Shown in pieces: positions 1 to 5,621 of a stretch of DNA of 12,617 nucleotides. The translations under genes were made by a program, and so were the position numbers. Positions within the stretch are counted from its first letter, which is position 1. Each line of letters starts with the position of its first letter. The DNA lies in assembly GCF_936927845.1 (NCBI RefSeq), contig NZ_CAKZHV010000009.1:1-12617 (forward strand), in the 5' to 3' direction. The notes beneath the pieces were generated by a model. It made no database searches, had not been told where the DNA came from, and saw nothing but the letters and a program-made list of their open reading frames with translations. This stretch comes from an uncultured Sphingomonas sp. Lineage in GTDB: Bacteria; Pseudomonadota; Alphaproteobacteria; Sphingomonadales; Sphingomonadaceae.

Positions 1-325
1 GCTGGCACTCGTTGTGCCTTTTCTATCTAGCGGAGGAGTGTCATTTCTACTTAGCGCCTACACGCTCGCAGTCCGATAATATAGATTATGTTAAACTAGG
101 CGCCCTTGGTCAAAGGCTGTTTCTGGGTTCGCAGTGTTTTTTGAATGGCCTGGGGCCGCAAGCCTGCAGCCGTGCTCTCGTCGGCATCTGAGCTCAGGAT
201 GGGCGCCACTTAGCCGGGACCAGCGATCTCGATTCGATATGTAGATCAAACGCAGCGGCGCCCTTAACGCCCTAAGCGGGATAGCGAATCTGGAGCCGCG
301 GGGCTTGGTGGAAACTGTACATTCA
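1..325. other. Gene-free left edge
   Basis: I recognise no gene here on either strand; the open frames give no family-like protein. The one local structure is an AT-rich dyad at 76-89 (ATAAT, spacer ATAG, ATTAT) in otherwise GC-rich DNA. It could be part of a promoter or a recombinase site, but nothing adjacent supports either reading. Confidence 0.4.
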
Positions 326-566
326 ATGAACGAGAGGCATCCGGCCCCGATCAACATCGAAGGGCTTCGTCAGCGGATCCGCGTGATGGCGTTCGACCGC
401 GGCACCCCTCGGCAAGTCTCGCTCTGGCGTGCTGATATATCTGATAGCCGTGCAAATCTCGTCATCGAGGGGATGACGCCGACTTCGGACGACGATGATC
501 TCTTTGCGCTGATGCTCGACGAAGGCGTTCCCGTCCGTAATGCCATCCATCATTCTCGAGCTCTAA
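326..566 (+). pseudogene. Decayed VbhA-like antitoxin, second copy without Fic partner
   Basis: The frame from ATG 326 (an in-frame TTG lies at 305) encodes a protein closely matching the antitoxin at 7312. By hand count about 38 of 57 residues are identical over the core, including RANLVIE, MTPT and MLDEGVP. After GVP the two diverge because this copy has 2 nt fewer between the shared CCC and ATGCC (7 nt at 533-539, against 9 nt in the other copy). In the restored frame it reads MPSIILEL and stops at TAA 564-566, where the other copy has a TAC tyrosine codon. Without the restored frame it runs out of register to 742 with no family-like sequence. No Fic gene or Fic fragment follows. The family is assigned through the intact copy, which sits directly before fic. 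The copy is probably a remnant of duplication or of a second acquired module; a read-through 145-aa product cannot be excluded. Confidence 0.7.
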
Positions 567-1099
567 AAGAGGAGATAAGCTCGCCCCGCTGTAGCCTTGG
601 CGACCGGCCGCCGAGCGACGCCGGACGCGAGATCGTTACCAGCTTGGCTGCGGTCAATGAAAGCACGAACCTTGCAGCGTGCCGCTGCCTTTCTCATACT
701 AGGCGACGCTCCAAACCGCTCGCGACTTCGTGCTTTTGTTGACCGGTCGCGGCCGGGCCGCGCCAACCGTCAGCGCAGTTGTGTTGGGGGGCCCTGAGGT
801 GCTCAATGAAAAAAGCATTGCTCGGCACTGTGGTAGGCTCGTTCGATGACTCAGGCTCCCAACCCTGCTCCCGTGCAAGACTCGAGGACAGGAAGGACTG
901 TGATCGTTCGAGGTCTCGGTGCCCTGAAGGGCCGACTGCGCCTCGATCAACGTATCGATCTCCTCAAGCCCATAGCGCGGCAGGCAGCGGAGCTGGACTG
1001 ATCGCGACCAAGGCGGAGTAGGCAGGTGGTCGATTGAAAGCCAGATTGGTTCACGGCCGGCTTTCAAGTCTTCACGTGACGAGATATAAGGACGCTAAC
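567..1099. other. Gene-poor stretch between antitoxin remnant and response regulator
   Basis: Apart from the 51-codon ORF at 846-1001, no frame here looks coding. The long minus-strand frame across 699-1067 is largely its antisense. The end (1076-1090) carries a short element, CGTGACGAGATATAAG, that recurs nearly unchanged before the ynfA start. Confidence 0.4.
846..1001 (+). CDS. Small hypothetical protein (51 aa), possible orphan antitoxin-like
   Basis: ATG 846 opens a 51-codon frame ending at TGA 999-1001. The first 17 residues are Pro/Thr/Gln-rich. The basic remainder contains VIVRGLGALKGRLRLDQRID followed by LLKPIARQAAELD. This reads like a real conserved small protein rather than random translation, and its general look (short, basic, LKGRL..D.RIDL.KPI) recalls antitoxins of PIN-type toxins, but I cannot name the family. 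No toxin-like frame follows, and the next gene is a response regulator on the other strand. Upstream there is only a weak ribosome-binding candidate (TAGG). The surrounding 567-1099 otherwise holds nothing I recognise, so this may itself be a remnant. The function is unknown. Confidence 0.35.
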   Translation: MTQAPNPAPVQDSRTGRTVIVRGLGALKGRLRLDQRIDLLKPIARQAAELD

Positions 1100-1101
1100 A
1101 T

Positions 1102-1140
1102 GGCCGTCCCCTCTGATGCTGAACGCATCAAGGGGCGGCC
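1102..1140. terminator. Strong hairpin at the end of the response regulator gene
   Basis: GGCCG-t-CCCCT-c-TGATGC pairs with GCATCA-AGGGGCGGCC: 16 bp with two single-base bulges and a TGAAC loop. On the plus strand the right arm is followed by TTCTTGTT, so it is more terminator-like in that direction. On the minus strand it overlaps the final codons and stop (1130-1128) of the response regulator. It probably acts as a bidirectional terminator. Confidence 0.55.
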
Positions 1141-1706
1141 TTCTTGTTAACAAAAGCTGCACCGTTCAGGTCGCGCGCCGAATGTAAGTCATCGAAAGCA
1201 CGAAGATCGAGGTTGTCGAACCTCAAGCCGGCAGGAGCCACTAATGCTTCAGTGAGGGCATCCGCGCAAATGGGCTTCTGGATAAGCTGGAGCGCCCGAT
1301 AGGCCGGAGGGATCGCTTCCCTGTCGTAGCCGGTGACCAACACGGCAGGCACACGGCGATCGGCGAGACGGTCGAGCAGATCGAACGCCATCTCGCCGCC
1401 GAGACGAAGGTCGACGACCGCCGCCTGCACCGCCGTGGCGGAGAGAAGTTCGTCGGCCGTCTCCACGCAACCGGCAGGGCCGACGATTTCGGCCCCTTTC
1501 CCGGCCAGGGTTTCCTCGATCTCGCTCGCGATCAGATATTCGTCCTCGACGACCAGGATGCGAAGACTGCGGAGTGGCTGCTGCGCCCTTCGATCGTAGA
1601 GCGTCGCAAGTTCGAAATGGATCGCGCGCGCCTTCGCGCAGGGGCTGGCGAGGGCGATCGCACGCTCGTCGCGCGCGCGGCGCCCGCAATAGTCGAAATC
1701 GAGCAT
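1128..1706 (-). CDS. Response regulator receiver protein with N-terminal helical extension
   Basis: A 192-aa protein. Residues about 49-160 form a CheY-like receiver domain: RILVVEDE carries the acidic pocket E54/D55, AAVVDLRLGG the phosphoacceptor D99, VLVTGYD the switch residue T125, and IQKPI the conserved K144-P145. There is no DNA-binding or enzymatic output domain. The first ~45 residues form a separate charged helical segment (ASPCAKARAIHFELATLYDR) and the last ~30 residues are a non-receiver tail. ATG 1706 was chosen because GGAG lies about 9 nt upstream. It is a single gene with no histidine kinase in the window, so its partner is elsewhere. Receiver-only proteins usually act by phosphotransfer or by protein-protein contact. 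The receiver call is firm; pathway and trigger are unknown. Confidence 0.85.
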   Translation of the reverse strand: MLDFDYCGRRARDERAIALASPCAKARAIHFELATLYDRRAQQPLRSLRILVVEDEYLIASEIEETLAGKGAEIVGPAGCVETADELLSATAVQAAVVDLRLGGEMAFDLLDRLADRRVPAVLVTGYDREAIPPAYRALQLIQKPICADALTEALVAPAGLRFDNLDLRAFDDLHSARDLNGAAFVNKKAAP

Positions 1707-1864
1707 GGGAAGAGCTCCGTCTTGAAGCGGGAGCTTTCCAGTTGCTCTCAGCCGCCGACATGCTCGGGCCTTGGTCGGCGATGACCGCCTTTTACCACGA
1801 TTGACCGTCCATGACGAGGCTGGGCCGCGTCGCTCGTCGGATCAGGCCACCAGGGCCAGCAAAG

Positions 1865-1882
1865 GTGTGCCACGTGGCACAC
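1865..1882. repeat. Perfect 18-bp palindrome GTGTGCCAC/GTGGCACAC (VPRGT element)
   Basis: The sequence equals its own reverse complement over 18 bp. In one frame it reads V-P-R-G-T on both strands. A near copy with longer arms lies at 5637-5664 inside the 3' end of the HNH gene. Here the minus-strand frame through it (2069-1842) ends VPRGTPLLALVA, like the HNH protein's GVPRGTPVRLTA end. Confidence 0.7.
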
Positions 1883-1884
1883 TC

Positions 1885-1960
1885 TGCCTGCTCCGATGCG
1901 CTGTCAGCGTCCATAGCGCCACTGCCGTGGTCGGCATGCCACCAGCGTCAACCTTGAGGG
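1885..1960 (-). pseudogene. Fragment similar to the HNH gene
   Basis: The plus-strand segment containing CATAGCGCCACTGCCG and ending in GCCACCAGCG (1911-1955) matches the HNH gene segment containing CATCGCGCCACTGCCG and ending in CCCACCAGCG (about 5921-5957) at roughly 32 of 37 positions, with a one-base gap. Weaker similarity extends on the palindrome side (GCCTGC and GATGCG in both). In the HNH gene this encodes the segment around GRWWDADRRQWRD; here the frame is broken. I read it as a short relic of a related HNH gene lying beside a related palindrome. Confidence 0.5.
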
Positions 1961-2114
1961 GAAGAGTCGCCCCGGCGCGATGACTCGGCCTTTGTAGGGC
2001 CGGCGCGCCCGTTCCCCTTTCAGCCCGCGTAGCGCCGCCTAACACGAGGTCGGGCAGCGCCGTGGACAACTTCTCAACTTCCGGTGAGCGCAGCGTGCTG
2101 AGATATAAGCCCCC

Positions 2115-2447
2115 ATGACCGCTTTTGCATTCTTCGGCGCCGCCTTGGCGGAGATCGCCGGCTGTTTCGCGTTCTGGGCGTGGCTCAGGCTCGGCAAGTC
2201 GCCCTGGTGGGTCGCGCCCGGCATCCTGTCCCTTTGTCTATTCGCCTATCTGCTCACCTTACCGGCGTCCGATCAGGCTGGCCGATCCTATGCGGCGTAT
2301 GGGGGCGTCTACATCCTGTCGGCCGTGTTGTGGCTCTGGATCGCGGAGGGTACCAAGCCCGATCGCTGGGATCTAATCGGCGCGGCAGTCTGCCTTGTCG
2401 GAGCAGCGATCATCTTCTTCGGCCCGCGCGCGGCAACGGGCGGCTGA
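2115..2447 (+). CDS. ynfA: YnfA/UPF0060 family small membrane protein
   Basis: A 110-aa protein, the usual size of the UPF0060 (YnfA) family, with four hydrophobic segments at about 3-22, 31-50, 60-78 and 86-103. Family hallmarks are LAEIAGCFAFWAWLR near the N terminus (E13), AGRSYAAYGGVYI in the middle and DRWDLIGAAVCLVGAAII at the end. YnfA proteins are related to small multidrug resistance transporters and are thought to export toxic cations or drugs as dimers in the inner membrane; the substrate here is unknown. ATG 2115 fits the family N terminus although no strong ribosome-binding site is visible; AGATATAAG lies 5 nt upstream. It converges on arsH with 41 nt between the stops. Such genes often sit near metal resistance loci, but a role in arsenic export is only an inference. 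Confidence 0.88.
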   Translation: MTAFAFFGAALAEIAGCFAFWAWLRLGKSPWWVAPGILSLCLFAYLLTLPASDQAGRSYAAYGGVYILSAVLWLWIAEGTKPDRWDLIGAAVCLVGAAIIFFGPRAATGG

Positions 2448-2456
2448 CGGCCGCCC
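2438..2456. terminator. Possible convergent terminator between ynfA and arsH
   Basis: GGGCGGC and GCCGCCC form a 7-bp stem with a TGACG loop that contains the ynfA stop codon. There is no clear U-tract. Its position between two convergent genes suggests a transcript end, but the prediction is weak. Confidence 0.3.
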
Positions 2457-2488
2457 TACCTTCGAGGGGAAAGCGGGCCGCGTCGCCA

Positions 2489-3244
2489 TCATGCCCGGGC
2501 GCTCGATGCGCCGATCGCGATCGCCGATGGGTCCAAAGCCGGATTGACCGCCACCCCGGCTTGCTTGCGCTCCGAATAGCGGTCGACGAGCTGCGTCGTG
2601 TGCGGCCGGAGCAGCACGATGAAGCGGACCAGCTCCTCCATCACGTCGACGATGCGGTCATAATAGCTTGACGGCTTCATGCGTCCGGCCTCGTCGAACT
2701 CCTTGTACGCCATTGCTACCGAGGACTGGTTCGGGATCGTGAACATGCGCATCCAGCGGCCGAGCAGGCGCAGCGTATTGACCGCGTTGAAGGATTGCGA
2801 TCCGCCCGACACCTGCATGACCGCGAGCGTGCGGCCCTGGGTCGGACGCATGCCCTTCATCTCGAGCGGAAGGTGATCGATCTGCGCCTTCATGATGCCG
2901 GTGATCTGGCCGTGCCGCTCCGGGCTGCACCAGACCTGGCCCTCCGACCACATCGCCAGTTCGCGCAGCTCGTGAACGGCCGGATGATCGTCGCCTGCCA
3001 CCTGGTCGGGGAGCGGCAGCGTCGAGGGATCGAAGATCCGCGTTTCCGCGCCGAAGGATTGCAGCAGGCGCGCCGCTTCCTCCGTGGCGAGCCGCGAGAA
3101 GGAGCGCTCGCGCAAGCTGCCGTAAAGCAGAAGTATCCGGGGGGCCGGCTCCAGCGGTCCGAGCCCCGACGCGGGCCGCGCGCGGATGTAGGCTGGATCG
3201 AGTGCCGGCAGGAGGTCGGGATCGGCAAGCGTACGGAGCGGCAT
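2489..3244 (-). CDS. arsH: ArsH, NADPH-dependent FMN oxidoreductase for organoarsenicals
   Basis: A 251-aa flavodoxin-fold protein of the usual ArsH length. FMN-phosphate binding is seen in YGSLRERSFSR (about 41-51), followed by the ArsH-typical CSPERHGQITGIMKAQIDHL (about 106-125), an MQVSGGSQSFNAVNTLR segment (143-159) and MFTIPNQSSVA (167-177). Known ArsH enzymes use NADPH to oxidise trivalent methyl- or aromatic arsenicals to less toxic pentavalent forms, and also act as quinone or FMN reductases in the cytoplasm. ATG 3244 shares its A with the TGA stop of arsN2 (TGATG), which indicates translational coupling; an in-frame TTG one codon earlier is less likely. It is the last gene of the ars operon. 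The family is clear; the natural substrate is inferred. Confidence 0.95.
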   Translation of the reverse strand: MPLRTLADPDLLPALDPAYIRARPASGLGPLEPAPRILLLYGSLRERSFSRLATEEAARLLQSFGAETRIFDPSTLPLPDQVAGDDHPAVHELRELAMWSEGQVWCSPERHGQITGIMKAQIDHLPLEMKGMRPTQGRTLAVMQVSGGSQSFNAVNTLRLLGRWMRMFTIPNQSSVAMAYKEFDEAGRMKPSSYYDRIVDVMEELVRFIVLLRPHTTQLVDRYSERKQAGVAVNPALDPSAIAIGASSARA

Positions 3245-3681
3245 CAAAGAGCTTTCACGAGATAGGTGGCCGACGCCGGGCAGAGCGCGGTGAACTCGCG
3301 CGAGGCGGCAACCGTGGGCGGTGCCGCAGCGCGATCGGCCCCGGCATAGCCGTTCACCCGAAAGAACGGCGCTGCGGTGTTGGTCAGAAGGCGGAGCCGC
3401 TCGACGCCGAGCCGGCGCGCCTCGCCCTCGAGCAGCGCCAGCATCGCGCGGCCGATGCCGGCGCCCCGGTGATCGGCCACGACAACCAGCGAGCGGAGCA
3501 GGCGGTCCGACCCTTCGCCCTCGATCCCGCCGAACCCGACCAACCCAGCGTCGTCGTCGAAGCGGACGAAGGCGCGGCCGGGTTCGGCGAGGTCGGCGGT
3601 CGGCAGCTTGGCGGCTGCCAGCGCGCCGGCCAGATCATCCAGCGCGCCCGGCGCGAGACACGTGACGCGGAGGCCGGTCAC
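3244..3681 (-). CDS. arsN2: ArsN2-like GNAT acetyltransferase
   Basis: A 145-aa protein of the GNAT fold. The acetyl-CoA pyrophosphate loop is seen at about 71-80 (HRGAGIGRAM), preceded by the strand LLRSLVVV and followed by helix LLEGEARRLG. LRLLTNTAAPFFRVNGY (97-112) is the usual GNAT C-terminal core. GTG 3681 is chosen because it overlaps the acr3 stop (GTGA) and gives a full-length protein; a longer open frame to 3885 is antisense-like and overlaps acr3. The 3' end overlaps arsH (TGATG). ArsN1 is known to acetylate arsinothricin or phosphinothricin-type amino acids. ArsN2 proteins are recurrent in ars operons, but their substrate is less settled. The GNAT call is firm; the ArsN2 subgroup is inferred from context and length. 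Confidence 0.85.
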   Translation of the reverse strand: MTGLRVTCLAPGALDDLAGALAAAKLPTADLAEPGRAFVRFDDDAGLVGFGGIEGEGSDRLLRSLVVVADHRGAGIGRAMLALLEGEARRLGVERLRLLTNTAAPFFRVNGYAGADRAAAPPTVAASREFTALCPASATYLVKAL

Positions 3682-4757
3682 GCGCGCGCACCGCGCTCGT
3701 ACCAGCCCCGCGACGCCTTCACGATCGAGACGACCGACAGCATCACCGGCACCTCGACCAGCACGCCCACGACCGTCGCCAGCGCCGCGCCCGACGTGAG
3801 CCCGAACAGCGAGATGGCGGCCGCGACGGCCAATTCGAAGAAGTTGGACGCGCCGATCAGCGCCGCAGGCGCCGCCACGCACCATGCAACGCCGAAGCGG
3901 CGCGACAGCCAGTAGGCTAGCCCTGCATTGAAATAGACCTGGATGAGGATCGGCACCGCGAGCAGCGCGATCACCAGCGGCTGCGCCACGATCGCCTCAC
4001 CCTGAAAGCCGAACAGCAGGACGAGCGTCGCCAGCAGCGAAACGAGCGATACCGGGCCGAGGCGACCGAGCAGCCGGTCGAGCGCTGACTGTCCGCCGTT
4101 TGCCAGCACGGCCCGGCGAACGAGCTGGGCGGCGATGACCGGCACGACGATGTAGAGCAGCACCGAGATCAGTAGCGTGTCCCACGGCACCGTCACCGAG
4201 GCAACGCCGAGCAGCAGCCCGACGAGCGGCGCAAACAGAAACACCATGATGACGTCGTTCAGCGCGACCTGGGACAGCGTATAGGTCGGCTCGCCCTCGC
4301 ACAGGTTCGACCATACGAACACCATGGCGGTGCACGGTGCCGCAGCGAGCAGGATCAGGCCGGCGATGTAGGACGGCCCCTCCCCTGCGGGCAGGAGCGG
4401 CGCGAACAGCCAACCGATGAACAATGTGCCCAGTGCTGCCATCGAGAAGGGCTTCACCGCCCAGTTGATGAACAGGGTGACGCCCACCCCCTTCCAATGC
4501 TGGCGGATCGACCCGAGCGCGCCGAAGTCGATCTTGAGCAGCATCGGCACGATCATCAGCCAGATCAGTACCGCGACGATGAGATTGACGCGCGCGACCT
4601 CGGCCGAGGCGATGCGCGCGAACAGGCCGGGCAAAAGGTGCCCCAGGCCGATGCCGGCAACGATGCAGAGCGCCACCCAGAGCGTCAGGTATCGCTCGAA
4701 GGTGCCGATGCCGGGGCGCGCCGGCGCAGGTCCGGCGACGGGGGCGATCGTCGACAT
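3678..4757 (-). CDS. acr3: Acr3 family arsenite efflux permease
   Basis: A 359-aa, multi-span inner-membrane protein (about ten hydrophobic segments) of the Acr3 (BART superfamily) type, not the ArsB type. Hallmarks are FINWAVKPFSMAALG (about 96-110), LAAAPCTAMVFVWSNLCEGE with the transport cysteine C142, TLSQVALNDVIMVFLFAP (160-177), and IGASNFFELAVA with the conserved acidic E308 in the next-to-last segment. These proteins export As(OH)3 using the proton-motive force. ATG 4757 starts 4 nt after the arsC stop; an in-frame TTG at 4769 would overlap arsC and is less likely. The 3' end overlaps arsN2 by GTGA. It works with ArsC upstream: arsenate is reduced, then arsenite is expelled. Highly confident. 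Confidence 0.96.
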   Translation of the reverse strand: MSTIAPVAGPAPARPGIGTFERYLTLWVALCIVAGIGLGHLLPGLFARIASAEVARVNLIVAVLIWLMIVPMLLKIDFGALGSIRQHWKGVGVTLFINWAVKPFSMAALGTLFIGWLFAPLLPAGEGPSYIAGLILLAAAPCTAMVFVWSNLCEGEPTYTLSQVALNDVIMVFLFAPLVGLLLGVASVTVPWDTLLISVLLYIVVPVIAAQLVRRAVLANGGQSALDRLLGRLGPVSLVSLLATLVLLFGFQGEAIVAQPLVIALLAVPILIQVYFNAGLAYWLSRRFGVAWCVAAPAALIGASNFFELAVAAAISLFGLTSGAALATVVGVLVEVPVMLSVVSIVKASRGWYERGARA

Positions 4758-4761
4758 GGGC

Positions 4762-5205
4762 TCAGCCAACCCGCTCGCCGAACGCGTCCACCACCTGTTC
4801 GCCGTCCTCCTTGGCGAAGGCGCCGAGCTGCCTGCTCGGCAGCAGATCGAGGACGGCTTCGGACGGGCGGCAGAGCTTCACGCCCAGGGGCGAGACGACC
4901 AGCGGGCGGTTGATGAGGATCGGGTGCGCCATCATCGCGTCCACCAGCGCCTCGTCGGACAGCGAAGTGTCGCCGAGCCCCAGCTCCGCATAGGGTGTGC
5001 CCTTCTCCCGCAAGAGGTCGCGCGGCGAGATGCCCGCCCGCTCGATCAGCTCGACCAGCATCGCGCGCGAGGGCGGGGTCTTCAGATATTCGACCACGTG
5101 CGGTTCGATGCCGGCATTGCGGATCATGGCAAGCGCGTTGCGCGACGTGCCGCACTCAGGATTGTGGTAGATGACGATATCGACGGCCGAGTCAGTCCGG
5201 CTCAT
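4762..5205 (-). CDS. arsC: Arsenate reductase, glutaredoxin-dependent ArsC
   Basis: A 147-aa thioredoxin-fold protein, close to the 141 aa of the plasmid R773 ArsC. IYHNPECGTSRNAL carries the catalytic C18. The three substrate-binding arginines of the family are all present at the matching spacing: R66 (LLREKGT), R100 (INRPLV) and R113 (LCRPSE), the same offset of 6 from C12/R60/R94/R107 of the R773 enzyme. It reduces As(V) to As(III) in the cytoplasm with glutathione and glutaredoxin, feeding Acr3. ATG 5205 has AAGGAAG 6-8 nt upstream; this lies in the 11-nt gap after arsR, so the ribosome-binding site is next to the arsR stop. The longer frame to 5280 overlaps arsR and is rejected. Confidence 0.96.
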   Translation of the reverse strand: MSRTDSAVDIVIYHNPECGTSRNALAMIRNAGIEPHVVEYLKTPPSRAMLVELIERAGISPRDLLREKGTPYAELGLGDTSLSDEALVDAMMAHPILINRPLVVSPLGVKLCRPSEAVLDLLPSRQLGAFAKEDGEQVVDAFGERVG

Positions 5206-5216
5206 GGGGCTTCCTT

Positions 5217-5549
5217 TCAGCAGCAGGGGGCGAGTTCGGCGACGAGCGGGACGCACAATTCGGCGTTGCCGGCACAGCAATCCTTGACCAGGAACAGCGT
5301 CAGCGCGCGCAGCCCGCCGAGGTCGGCGCGGTAGATGATCGAGCGGCTGTGCCGTTCGGAGCGGACGAGGCCGGCACGGGCCAGGATACCCAGATGCGCC
5401 GACATCGTGTTCTGCGGCACATCGAGCTGTCGGGCGATCTCCCCCGCCGCCAAGCCGGCAGGCTCGTGCCGGACCAGCAGACGAAACACGTCCAGGCGCG
5501 TGCCCTGCGCCAAGGCCCCCAATGCCACAATCGCCGACTCGCTTTCCAT
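5217..5549 (-). CDS. arsR: ArsR family As(III)-responsive repressor
   Basis: A 110-aa winged-helix repressor. LGALAQGTRLDVFRLLVR (about 9-26) and AGEIARQLDVPQNTMSAHLG (35-54) are the ArsR family core with the recognition helix; the wing is RSERHSRSIIYR (63-74). There is no CxCxxC in the helix as in the R773 type. Instead, cysteines cluster at the C terminus: C91, C92 and C99 (DCCAGNAELC) plus C109 and C110. This resembles the Acidithiobacillus-type ArsR, where a Cys-Cys...Cys site in the C-terminal helix binds As(III) and releases DNA. ATG 5549 is chosen by family N terminus and because it directly abuts the putative operator; a GTG-started form from 5621 is unlikely. It is the first gene of the ars operon and probably represses it. 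Confidence 0.94.
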   Translation of the reverse strand: MESESAIVALGALAQGTRLDVFRLLVRHEPAGLAAGEIARQLDVPQNTMSAHLGILARAGLVRSERHSRSIIYRADLGGLRALTLFLVKDCCAGNAELCVPLVAELAPCC

Positions 5550-5569
5550 ATATCCAGCATAGCGGATAT
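5550..5569 (-). promoter_or_regulatory. Putative ArsR operator/promoter of the ars operon
   Basis: On the minus strand ATATCC, an 8-nt spacer GCTATGCT, then GGATAT form an inverted repeat ending one base before the arsR ATG. The spacer holds TATGCT, a possible -10 box, which would put transcription start near the A of the ATG. No good -35 box is visible. The position suggests autoregulation by ArsR. Confidence 0.55.
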
Positions 5570-5621
5570 GTGGAGGAAGGCTAGGCTGTTGCTCCGAAAG
5601 TGACTTCTCGTGACTTCGCAC

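Larger units (their letters stand above)
1707..2114. other. Intergenic stretch with palindrome and HNH-like relic
   Basis: No intact gene is recognised. The stretch holds the 18-bp palindrome, the HNH-like fragment, and just before ynfA the element CGTGCTGAGATATAAG (2094-2109), which contains a TATAAG box. The 75-codon minus-strand frame 2069-1842 crosses the palindrome but resembles no family beyond that relic. Confidence 0.4.

Noticed and set aside
70..100. AT-rich dyad as a transposon resolution site or attachment site
   Set aside because: There is no recombinase gene, no tRNA end and no second copy of the repeat in the window; the dyad arms are only 5 bp.
3682..3885. Longer N terminus for the acetyltransferase
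   Set aside because: The extension lies inside acr3 in another frame and is Arg/Gly-rich; the GTG at 3681 gives the normal GNAT length and a coupled start.
3202..4913. Long plus-strand open frames (237 to 305 codons) across the ars genes
   Set aside because: They are antisense to well-recognised arsN2, acr3 and arsC and reflect high GC third positions; their translations are Arg/Pro/Ala-rich with no family features.
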